NCBI RefSeq assembly: GCF_013376105.1
Contig: NZ_JAAMFM010000016.1
Coordinates: forward strand, 1-64,000
DNA length: 64,000 nt
Direction: 5' to 3'
Origin: Arthrobacter wenxiniae
GTDB lineage: Bacteria; Actinomycetota; Actinomycetes; Actinomycetales; Micrococcaceae
Positions 14,501 through 22,028 of the stretch are shown in pieces (the first letter of the stretch is position 1; every line of letters starts with the position of its first letter). The translations under genes were made by a program, and so were the position numbers. The notes under the pieces are model-generated. The model was not told where the DNA came from. It ran no database searches and saw only the letters and a list, made by a program, of their open reading frames with translations.

Positions 14501-16144
14501 ATGGCTAAGAATAAATTTGGACTGCGGTCGGTGGTCGCCGTAGCCGGCGTCTCACTGCTTGCTTTGACAGCATGCACGGGCCCCGCCGGCGGGGGCGGCA
14601 GCTCCCAGGGCGGCGGTGCCGCGGGCGGTCCGATCGTGGTGGGAACCACGGACAAGGTCACCTTCCTTGATCCGGCCGGGTCCTATGACAACGGGTCGTT
14701 CATGGTCATGAACCAGATCTACCCGTTCCTTCTCAATTCGTCGCCGGGCAGTGCGGACCCGAAGCCGGACATGGCCGTCTCGGCGTCGTTCACGTCCCCC
14801 ACCGAATACACGGTCAAGCTCAAGCCCGGCCTGAAGTGGGCCAACGGCACCGCGCTGGACTCCAAGGATGTGAAGTTCTCCTTTGACCGCATGCTGAAGA
14901 TCAACGATGCCAACGGGCCTGCGACGCTGCTCGGGAACCTGGAGAGCGTCAGCGCCCCCGATGCCACCACCGTGGTGTTCAAGCTCAAGCTCGGCAACGA
15001 CCAGACGTTCCCCCAGGTGCTGACCAGCCCGGCGGCCCCCATCGTCGACGACACGGTCTTCAGCCCCACGAAGGTCACCGACGACGACACCATCATCAAG
15101 GGCAAGTCCTTCGCCGGCCAGTTCTCCATTGACACCTACAAGAAGAACGAGCTCATTGCGTTCAAGAAGAACCCCAGCTACCAGGGCCTGCTGGGGCCGG
15201 CCAAGTCGGACAGCGTGACCCTGAAGTATTACGCCGACTCCACCAACATGAAGCTGGACATCCAGAAGGGCAACATCGACGTCGCCTGGCGCAGCATGAC
15301 GGCGACCGACATTGACAGCCTGAAGTCGGACAAGAACGTTCGGGTGGACATTGGGCCCGGCGGTGAAATCCGCTACATCGTCTTCAACTTCGACACCATG
15401 CCGTTCGGCGCCAAGACAGCGACGCCGGACGCAGCCAAGGCGCTCGCGGTCCGCCAGGCCATGGCAGACACCATCGATCGCAAGGCCATTGCCGACCAGG
15501 TGTACAAGGGCACGTACCTGCCGCTGTACTCCTTTGTCCCGCAGGGCTTCACCGGCGCGATCGAGCCGCTGAAGAAGGACTATGGCGACGGCAACGGCGC
15601 CCCGGACCTTGACAAGGCAAAGAAGGTCCTGTCCGACGCCGGAGTGAGCGGCCCGGTCACCCTGGACCTGCAGTACAACCCGGACCACTACGGCTCCTCC
15701 TCGGGTGACGAATACGCGGCCATCAAGTCGCAGCTGGAAGCCAGCGGCCTGTTCAAGGTCAACCTGCAGTCCACCGAGTGGGTGTCCTACTCCAAGCAGC
15801 GCACCGCCAACGGCGGCGCCTATCCGCTGTACCAGCTGGGCTGGTTCCCGGACTACTCGGACGCGGACAACTACCTGACGCCGTTCTTCAGCAAGGACAA
15901 CTTCCTGAAGAACCACTACAGCAACGACGCCATCCAGAAGTTGATCAGCGAACAGCTGGTCACCAACGACAAGGCAAAGCGCACCTCGATCATCGAGCAG
16001 ATCCAGACGGACGAGGCGAAGGACCTCTCCACGCTGCCGCTGCTGCAGGGTGCCCAGGTGGCCGTGTCCAACGTCAAGGTGAACGGCACCAAGGACACCC
16101 TTGATGCATCGTTCAAGTTCCGTTTGGGCGTGCTGTCCAAGTAG
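14501..16144 (+). CDS. Peptide/oligopeptide ABC transporter substrate-binding lipoprotein
   Basis: 547 aa family-5 extracellular solute-binding protein. The lipoprotein signal ends in LLALTAC (Cys about residue 26 from ATG 14501), then a Gly/Ser linker. Family landmarks: TVKLKPGLKWANGTALDSKDVKFSFDR region, RQAMADTIDRKAIADQVYKG and PLYQLGWFPDYSDADNY. Start ATG 14501 is preferred over TTG 14495. It captures peptides outside the membrane for the permeases encoded just downstream. A terminator-like hairpin between this gene and the permeases would keep the binding protein in excess. Confidence 0.92.
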   Translation: MAKNKFGLRSVVAVAGVSLLALTACTGPAGGGGSSQGGGAAGGPIVVGTTDKVTFLDPAGSYDNGSFMVMNQIYPFLLNSSPGSADPKPDMAVSASFTSPTEYTVKLKPGLKWANGTALDSKDVKFSFDRMLKINDANGPATLLGNLESVSAPDATTVVFKLKLGNDQTFPQVLTSPAAPIVDDTVFSPTKVTDDDTIIKGKSFAGQFSIDTYKKNELIAFKKNPSYQGLLGPAKSDSVTLKYYADSTNMKLDIQKGNIDVAWRSMTATDIDSLKSDKNVRVDIGPGGEIRYIVFNFDTMPFGAKTATPDAAKALAVRQAMADTIDRKAIADQVYKGTYLPLYSFVPQGFTGAIEPLKKDYGDGNGAPDLDKAKKVLSDAGVSGPVTLDLQYNPDHYGSSSGDEYAAIKSQLEASGLFKVNLQSTEWVSYSKQRTANGGAYPLYQLGWFPDYSDADNYLTPFFSKDNFLKNHYSNDAIQKLISEQLVTNDKAKRTSIIEQIQTDEAKDLSTLPLLQGAQVAVSNVKVNGTKDTLDASFKFRLGVLSK

Positions 16145-16174
16145 GCCGAAGGGTCTCCGCAAAGCACAACCACA

Positions 16175-16211
16175 AAGAAGGCGGGGCCTCCCCTGGGCGC
16201 CCCGCCTTCTT
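16175..16211 (+). terminator. Intra-operon attenuating terminator
   Basis: A 13-bp perfect stem, AAGAAGGCGGGGC (16175-16187) and GCCCCGCCTTCTT (16199-16211), with an 11-nt loop, stands 30 bases after the binding-protein stop. The outer A/T pairs give a short T run. Partial read-through into the permease genes is the likely outcome. Confidence 0.75.
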
Positions 16212-16261
16212 GCACGGAACCATACCGCACGATATTTCTTGCACCATAGAAACAGGCATAC

Positions 16262-17353
16262 ATGACCGCAATGATTGACCTGCCGCAGGCGGAACCCGCC
16301 GCGCAGGCACCCGAACGGAAAAGCAAGGCCGGAGGCAGCCTGGGCAAATATCTGCTCGTCCGCTTCTTCTTGATTTTCCCCACCATCCTCATCCTCGTCA
16401 CCATGGTCTTCTTCCTGATGCGCGTGACCGGCGACCCCATTACGGCGGCCCTGGGCGGGCGGCTCGCACCGGACCAGCTGGCGCAGCGCATCCACGAGGC
16501 CGGCTACGACCGTCCCATCTTTATCCAATACTTTGAGTATCTGGGCCAGATTGCCACCGGCAACTTTGGCCGCACCATCTCGGACAACCTGGCCATCTCC
16601 GACATGCTGGCCACCTATGGCACGGCCACGCTGGAACTGGCCATCAACTCCCTGATCGTGGCGCTGGCCATCGGCATTCCCTTCGGCATGCTCGCCGCCT
16701 ACAAGCGTGACAAGTACCAGGACGCCATCCTGCGCGTGCTGGCCATCTCCTTCTACGCCACCCCGGTGTTCTTCGCCGGGCTGCTGCTGAAGCTGGTCTT
16801 TTCCATCTGGCTGGGCTGGTTCCCGGTTTCCGGCCGGGCAGGGACGTCAACCGAGATTGCCATGGCTTCCCTGGCGGCCCCCACCGGCATCTACTGGCTG
16901 GACGCGCTGCGCAGCGGCAACATGAACGCCTTCTGGGACATTGCCCAGCACTCCGTGCTCCCCGCCGTTGCCCTCGGCCTGCTCACCGCCGGCATCTTCC
17001 TGCGCCTGGTGCGCACCAACGTGATCGGCACGCTGAGCAAGGACTACGTTGAGGCGGGCCGGTCCCGAGGCGTCAGCGAGTACCGGCTGCTCACCAAGCA
17101 CGCCTACAAGCCCGCGCTGATCCCCATCATCACCGTCATGGGCCTGCAGATCGCCCTGCTCCTGGGGGGCGCGGTCCTGACGGAGACCACCTTCGAGTGG
17201 AAGGGCCTGGGCTTCCAGCTGGCCCACTACCTCACGGCCCGCGACTTCGTGGCCGTCCAGGGCATCGTCGCACTGCTCGCCGTGATCGTGGCCATCACCA
17301 ACTTCATCGTGGACGTCGTTGCCGCACTGATCGACCCGAGGGTGAGGTACTAG
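16262..17353 (+). CDS. Peptide ABC transporter permease, DppB type
   Basis: 363 aa inner-membrane permease. First helix at about 27-50 (FLIFPTILILVTMVFFLMRV), then the DppB-type periplasmic segment (GDPITAALGGRLAPDQLAQRI) and five further helices. The ATPase-contacting EAA loop is VEAGRSRGVSEYRLLTKHAYKPAL. It is longer than many DppB proteins at the N terminus (about 25 extra polar residues). Weak ribosome site. The second permease starts three bases after its stop. Confidence 0.92.
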   Translation: MTAMIDLPQAEPAAQAPERKSKAGGSLGKYLLVRFFLIFPTILILVTMVFFLMRVTGDPITAALGGRLAPDQLAQRIHEAGYDRPIFIQYFEYLGQIATGNFGRTISDNLAISDMLATYGTATLELAINSLIVALAIGIPFGMLAAYKRDKYQDAILRVLAISFYATPVFFAGLLLKLVFSIWLGWFPVSGRAGTSTEIAMASLAAPTGIYWLDALRSGNMNAFWDIAQHSVLPAVALGLLTAGIFLRLVRTNVIGTLSKDYVEAGRSRGVSEYRLLTKHAYKPALIPIITVMGLQIALLLGGAVLTETTFEWKGLGFQLAHYLTARDFVAVQGIVALLAVIVAITNFIVDVVAALIDPRVRY

Positions 17354-17356
17354 GCC

Positions 17357-18313
17357 ATGGAGACCAAGAAATCCCTGTTCAGCCGCCTTCCCGTCGTGTC
17401 CCAGCTGAAGAAGAGCATGGGGCTGCAGCGCGGCATGCTCATCGCCGGCATCGTCATGACCGCAGCCTTCCTGCTGACCGCGGCCCTGGCGCCGTTGATT
17501 TCCCCTTACGGTGCAACCCAGCGCTTCAACGAAACGCAGGCACCGCCGTCGTCCGTCCATATCTGGGGCACGACGGCGGGCGGTTACGACGTCTTTGCCC
17601 GCACCATCTGGGGCACCCAGACCGCCGTCCTTGTGATTGTGGTGGCCGTGGCGCTGTCCATCTTCATCGGCGTGATCCTGGGCCTGCTCTCCGGTTACAT
17701 TGGCGGCTGGCTGGACAGGATCCTGGTGGTGGTGGCCGACGCGATCTACGCGTTCCCCACGCTGCTGCTCGCCATGGTCATGTCCATCGCCATCAGCCAG
17801 GGCCGCTCCAACATGTGGTCGGGCATTTTCTCGGCCGCAATCTCCATCACCGTGGTGTTCATCCCGCAGTACTTCCGGGTGATCCGGGCCGAGACCATCC
17901 GGCTGAAGGCCGAGCCGTTCGTGGAATCCGCCATCGTGGTGGGAGCCTCCAGCGTGCGCATCATGGCCCGGCACATCTACAAAAACGCCACCCGGACGCT
18001 GCCGCTGATCTTCACGCTCAACGCCTCCGAGGCCATCCTGACGCTGGCCGGGCTGGGCTTCCTGGGTTTCGGCATCGAGCCTTCGTCCGCAGCGGAGTGG
18101 GGCTATGACCTCAACCATGCGCAGACGGACGCCGCGTCCGGCATTTGGTGGACCGGCGTGTTCCCCGGCGCCGCGATCGTGCTGACGGTGCTGGGACTGA
18201 CGCTGCTGGGGGAGTCCATGAATGACCTCAACGATCCGCGCCTGCGTGGGCGCAAGCGCGTTGGGAAGAAAAAGAACGGCCCTACCAAGGATGAGGAGTT
18301 GGTGGACGCATGA
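17357..18313 (+). CDS. Peptide ABC transporter permease, DppC type
   Basis: 318 aa. First helix about 28-50 (LIAGIVMTAAFLLTAALAPL), the DppC marker near HIWGTTAGGYDVFARTIWGT (a variant of GTDxxGRDVxSR), and a five-helix core with EAA loop VESAIVVGASSVRIMARHIY. It ends with a basic KKK tail. It forms the pore with the DppB-type protein. ATGA overlap with the ATPase gene shows translational coupling. Confidence 0.92.
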   Translation: METKKSLFSRLPVVSQLKKSMGLQRGMLIAGIVMTAAFLLTAALAPLISPYGATQRFNETQAPPSSVHIWGTTAGGYDVFARTIWGTQTAVLVIVVAVALSIFIGVILGLLSGYIGGWLDRILVVVADAIYAFPTLLLAMVMSIAISQGRSNMWSGIFSAAISITVVFIPQYFRVIRAETIRLKAEPFVESAIVVGASSVRIMARHIYKNATRTLPLIFTLNASEAILTLAGLGFLGFGIEPSSAAEWGYDLNHAQTDAASGIWWTGVFPGAAIVLTVLGLTLLGESMNDLNDPRLRGRKRVGKKKNGPTKDEELVDA

Positions 18314-20019
18314 GCCGCCCTGACAAGCAGGCACCCGTCGAAGGGCAGGGGCTCCGGCCGGTACTGGACATTGAGGACCTCAAGGTCACCTTTGCCACGG
18401 ACGCGGGGGACGTCCATGCCGTGAAGGACGTGTCCTTCACGGTGGCGCCCGGGGAGATTGTGGCGATTGTGGGCGAATCCGGCTCCGGCAAGACCGTCAC
18501 CGCCAAGGCCATCCTGGGCCTGCTGCCGGAGACGGCGCAAAGCAGCGGCGCCGTGGTCATCAGCGGCAACGACATCATCACCGTCAGCCCGCACCAGCTG
18601 CGGCAGATCCGCGGCCGGGACGTGGCCATGGTGTTCCAGGAGCCGTCGACGGCGCTGAACCCCGTGTACACGGTGGGCTGGCAGATCGCCGAGGGCCTGC
18701 GGGCCCACAGGCCCGAAGGCAAGCGGGTGGGCCGCAGGGAGGCCCGCAGGCTGGCCATTGACGCGCTGCGCAAGGTCGGCATCCCCGAGCCGGAGAAGCG
18801 CGTGGACTACTACCCCCACCAGTTCTCCGGCGGGCAGAAACAGCGCGTGGTCATTGCCGCGGCGTTGGCCCTGAACCCGGGGCTGATCGTGGCCGACGAG
18901 CCCACCACCGCCCTGGACGTGACGGTCCAGGCAGAGATCCTGGAACTGCTCCGGGACCTGCGCGACCAATTCGGCACCTCCATCGTGCTGATCACCCACA
19001 ACATGGGCGTGGTGGCGGACCTGGCCGACCGCGTGGTGGTCATGTTCCAAGGCGACGTGGTGGAGGAGGCGCCCTCCCAGGTGCTCTTTGACGCGCCGCG
19101 GGAGGAATACACGCAAAAGCTGCTCGCGGCCGTGCCCCACCTGGGCCGCAACTCCGCCTCGGAAGGCTTCACCGAGCGAGCCTTCCAGGACAAGGAAGTG
19201 CTGGTCCGCGCCACGGACCTTGAAATTGAGTACCCCGGGCGCCTCGGCAGCCCGGCCTTCCGTGCCGTGGACAAGGTTTCGTTCACCATCAGCGCCGGCG
19301 AGGTGTTTGGCCTGGTGGGGGAGTCCGGCTCCGGCAAGACGACCATTGGCCGGGCCATCGCCGGGCTGAACCGGACCACCGGCGGCTCGCTGGAGGTGCT
19401 CGGCTACGAGATGCGCAACTACAAGGAACGCACCTTCCGCCCGTACCGCAAGGACATCGGCTTCGTCTTCCAGGACCCGGCGGCTTCCTTCAACCCCCAT
19501 CTGACCATCGGCGAGTGCGTGGCCGAGCCGCTGCTCATCCACACGGACCTGTCCGGCGCGGCCGTCACCAAGAAGGTGGAGGAACTGCTCGAATCCGTGC
19601 AGCTGCCGCGGGCCTATGCCAAGCGCTTCCCGCACGAGCTCTCCGGCGGGCAGCGGCAGCGCGCGTCGCTGGCCCGCGGCCTGGCGCTGAAGCCGAAGCT
19701 GCTTGTCGCCGACGAGCCGACGTCGGCCCTGGATGTTTCCGTCCAGGCCAAGGTGCTGGAGCTGTTCCGCGAGATCCAGGTGGAGATGGGCTTTGCCGCC
19801 CTGTTCATCAGCCACGACCTCGCCGTTGTCGACATTCTGGCCGAGTGGGTCGGGGTGCTCTACAAGGGCAAGATGGTGGAACAGGGGATCGGGAACCAGA
19901 TCATGGGCAACCCGCAGGAGGACTACACCAAACGGCTGCTGGCGTCGCTGCCGGTGCCGAACCCGGCCGAACAGGCCGAGCGGCGCGCCGTCCACCAGGC
20001 CCTCCTGGCCCGGCGGTAG
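18310..20019 (+). CDS. Peptide ABC transporter, fused double ATPase (DppD-DppF)
   Basis: 569 aa with two complete ABC ATPase halves. First half: Walker A GESGSGKT near residue 55, signature FSGGQKQRV, Walker B LIVADEPTTALDV. Second half: GESGSGKT near 337, signature LSGGQRQRASLARGLAL, LLVADEPTSALDV. Each half ends with the oligopeptide-type tail (PHLGR.., DYTKRLLASLPVPNP). The two subunits that are separate in E. coli Dpp are joined here, as in some actinobacteria. Energises import through the permeases upstream. Confidence 0.94.
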   Translation: MSRPDKQAPVEGQGLRPVLDIEDLKVTFATDAGDVHAVKDVSFTVAPGEIVAIVGESGSGKTVTAKAILGLLPETAQSSGAVVISGNDIITVSPHQLRQIRGRDVAMVFQEPSTALNPVYTVGWQIAEGLRAHRPEGKRVGRREARRLAIDALRKVGIPEPEKRVDYYPHQFSGGQKQRVVIAAALALNPGLIVADEPTTALDVTVQAEILELLRDLRDQFGTSIVLITHNMGVVADLADRVVVMFQGDVVEEAPSQVLFDAPREEYTQKLLAAVPHLGRNSASEGFTERAFQDKEVLVRATDLEIEYPGRLGSPAFRAVDKVSFTISAGEVFGLVGESGSGKTTIGRAIAGLNRTTGGSLEVLGYEMRNYKERTFRPYRKDIGFVFQDPAASFNPHLTIGECVAEPLLIHTDLSGAAVTKKVEELLESVQLPRAYAKRFPHELSGGQRQRASLARGLALKPKLLVADEPTSALDVSVQAKVLELFREIQVEMGFAALFISHDLAVVDILAEWVGVLYKGKMVEQGIGNQIMGNPQEDYTKRLLASLPVPNPAEQAERRAVHQALLARR

Positions 20020-20064
20020 GTTCCTGCGCCCGACCCTTGGGTGGTGCGCCGGCGTGGACACAAG

Positions 20065-20099
20065 TTTTGTCCGCCCGGTGCACCACCTAAACTGTTTTC
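20065..20099 (+). promoter_or_regulatory. Leaderless promoter of chorismate mutase
   Basis: -10 TAAACT (20088-20093) lies six bases before ATG 20100; a possible -35 TTTTGT (20065-20070) is 17 bases upstream of it. No Shine-Dalgarno precedes the ATG, so the mRNA probably starts at the A of ATG. Confidence 0.6.
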
Positions 20100-20576
20100 A
20101 TGACCGAACCGAGCCACGCGCACCACCTCTCCGTCGAAGACTTTGACCCGGCAGCCAGTTCCCTCACCGGTTCCGTGGACCCCGCCGTCATGGCGGAGCT
20201 GCTCTCCATCCGCTCCAGCATTGACAACTTTGACGCGACCCTGGTGTATCTGCTGGCCGAACGGTTCAAGGCCACCCAGCGCGTGGGCATCCTCAAGGCC
20301 GCCCACCAGCTTCCCCCGGCCGACCCCACGCGCGAAAAGGCCCAGATCCAGCGTCTGCGCGCCCTCGCCGAGTCCGCCCACCTGGACCCGGCGTTTGCCG
20401 AAAAGTTCCTCAACTTCATCATCAGCGAGGTCATCCACCACCACCAGGCCATTTCCGAAAGCCACTCCGCCGTGGCCGCGACCGGCGTGATCCCCGTGGT
20501 CAGCGAGGACGGCCAGGGCTTTGTTGGCGGCCCGGATGCGCCCGCCCGGACGCACGACGGCGGCACGAACCTTTAG
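20100..20576 (+). CDS. Chorismate mutase (AroQ class)
   Basis: 158 aa. The AroQ helical domain spans about 32-125: LLSIRSSIDNFDATLVYLLAERF (catalytic Arg and Asp/Arg positions), KATQRVGILKA (Lys), then DPTREKAQIQRL and FLNFIISEVIHHHQAI. It rearranges chorismate to prephenate for Phe and Tyr synthesis. The 30-residue N-terminal and Ala/Gly-rich C-terminal extensions are unlike the short secreted forms, and no signal peptide is seen, so it is cytoplasmic. The stop TAG shares its G with the GTG start of the next gene. Confidence 0.88.
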   Translation: MTEPSHAHHLSVEDFDPAASSLTGSVDPAVMAELLSIRSSIDNFDATLVYLLAERFKATQRVGILKAAHQLPPADPTREKAQIQRLRALAESAHLDPAFAEKFLNFIISEVIHHHQAISESHSAVAATGVIPVVSEDGQGFVGGPDAPARTHDGGTNL

Positions 20577-21712
20577 TGGGCGCCCCTAGCAACCGGCCGG
20601 TGGTCGATCCCCAGGTCACCGCCACCATGCTCGGCCCCTGGCCAGGCACGGATCCTGCCGAGGCGGACAAGGTTTCCCTCGGCGTGTTCACGCCGGCGCA
20701 CCTGCCATCCCTGCCCGAACTTCCGGCGCGCGGCATCGGCTCCGACGCCGTGGGACGCACCGCGGGACTGCTGGTGGAGCTTCCCGTGGACGTCCAGCCG
20801 TACGGCTGGCGGTTCACGGACCGCCCCGGGAACGACCACCGCCGGGCCGTCTCGGCGCTGTCCACCGACATCAACGTCCTGGCCGACGTCGCGGGGGCAG
20901 CGGAGCTGGAACTTCCGGAGCTGAAGTTGCAAGTGGTGGGGCCCGTTTCGCTCGCGGCCGCCATCCACCTGCATTACGGCGAGCGCGCGCTGCGCGACCA
21001 TGGCGCACGACGCGACGTGGCCCAGTCACTGTCCGCGGGGCTGGCCCAGCATGCTGGAAGGGTGCGGGCCGCCGTGCCGGGTGCGGCGCTGACCCTCCAA
21101 ATTGACGAGCCGGAGGTGGCCAGGGCCCTGGCCGGGACCATTCCCACGGCTTCCGGGTACAGGACCCTGCGCTCCGTCCCCGCGTCCGAGCTGCGCCAAA
21201 CGTGGACCGCCCTCGTGGCCGAAGCGCGCGCCGCCGGCTTCGCGAGAATCGCCATCAACCTGGCGCGGCCGCACGCCGAGGCCGCTGAGGCCGGGCCAGC
21301 CGAAACCGGGCCAGCCGAAACCGGGCCGGGCGGGACCAAGTCGGCCGAAACGGCATTCTGGCGCAAGGCTTTGAAACTCGCGCTGGAATGCGGGATCGAC
21401 GCCGTCGCCGTTCCGCTGGACCAGCTCGACACCGGCCACTGGGAGCAGCTGGCCGGCGCCATTGAATCGGGCATGGGCGTGTGGGCCGGGACGGTGCCCG
21501 CACGCCCGGGCCAGGCGCCGCCGTCGTACCCGGCGCTGGTGGAACGGATCATGCGGCCGTGGCGCGGGCTGGGCCTGCCTGAATCATCGCTCGAGGCACT
21601 CCGCATCACCCCGGAGGCAGGCCTCGCTGGCGTCTCCCCGGCGGAGGCGCGGGCCATCGTGAACAGCACGCTGGACGTTGCCGCGGCCCTGAACGACCTC
21701 CGCAACGCGTAA
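20576..21712 (+). CDS. MetE-like (B12-independent methionine synthase-like) protein
   Basis: 378 aa from GTG 20576, coupled to chorismate mutase by a one-base overlap. The fold resembles the C-terminal barrel of MetE (LQVVGPVSLAAAIHL, LTLQIDEPEVARALAG, YPALVERIMRPWRGLGLPES, ITPEAGLAG). The His-x-Cys and Cys zinc ligands required for homocysteine activation are missing; the only Cys is in LECGID. Methionine synthesis is therefore unlikely. It corresponds to M. tuberculosis Rv3015c, whose role is unknown. A 15-bp repeat adds AEAGP/AETGP/AETGP near residue 240. Confidence 0.75.
   Translation: MGAPSNRPVVDPQVTATMLGPWPGTDPAEADKVSLGVFTPAHLPSLPELPARGIGSDAVGRTAGLLVELPVDVQPYGWRFTDRPGNDHRRAVSALSTDINVLADVAGAAELELPELKLQVVGPVSLAAAIHLHYGERALRDHGARRDVAQSLSAGLAQHAGRVRAAVPGAALTLQIDEPEVARALAGTIPTASGYRTLRSVPASELRQTWTALVAEARAAGFARIAINLARPHAEAAEAGPAETGPAETGPGGTKSAETAFWRKALKLALECGIDAVAVPLDQLDTGHWEQLAGAIESGMGVWAGTVPARPGQAPPSYPALVERIMRPWRGLGLPESSLEALRITPEAGLAGVSPAEARAIVNSTLDVAAALNDLRNA
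21284..21328 (+). repeat. Intragenic 15-bp tandem repeat (3 units)
   Basis: Units at 21284, 21299 and 21314 (GCTGAGGCCGGGCCA, GCCGAAACCGGGCCA, GCCGAAACCGGGCCG). They encode AEAGP, AETGP, AETGP inside the MetE-like protein. The length is a multiple of three, so copy changes keep the frame; strain variation is likely. Confidence 0.85.
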
Positions 21713-22028
21713 CGCCCGGACGTCCGGTGCCTTGTGAATGGGTGTCGTGGCGGCCGATTTTTCACGTGACGGGCAGGCCAGACGGTTTGGCACATTCCCT
21801 GAGGGGTGTGCCACATCGGGGTATCCTTCATCAGGACCAGTTGTCAGTACTCTTTTGGCCTGAACGAGCCCCCTCTTGGCACTTCGTCCCAGCAGGCAGG
21901 GGGGCTTGTCCAAGGACGCGCTTGGTCCCCCTGTCACCTGAAGTCAATTTCTGGCAGTGTAAGGAGCAGAGTCCATGGTCCGAAGCCATACGGCGGCGTG
22001 ACACGAAACACTAAAGGGAAGGGTTCCC
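21713..22028 (+). other. 316-base structured leader before the GH13 gene
   Basis: No gene. It contains the palindrome TCACGTGA (21762-21769). A hairpin TGGCACA..TGTGCCA (21788-21794, 21807-21813) has an inner CCC/GGG pairing. A second stem is AGCCCCC..GGGGGCT (21867-21873, 21900-21906). GGGAAGGG stands before ATG 22029. The region is more AT-rich than its flanks. It may be a regulated 5' leader of the sugar enzyme. Confidence 0.5.

Noticed and set aside
14552-16528. A 658-codon minus-strand frame opposite the peptide-binding lipoprotein
   Set aside because: Antisense shadow of a typical SBP with lipobox.
21758-21773. parS-like site around TCACGTGA
   Set aside because: Left half fits TGTTTCACGTGAAACA but the right half does not (about 11 of 16), and no parAB or origin genes are nearby.
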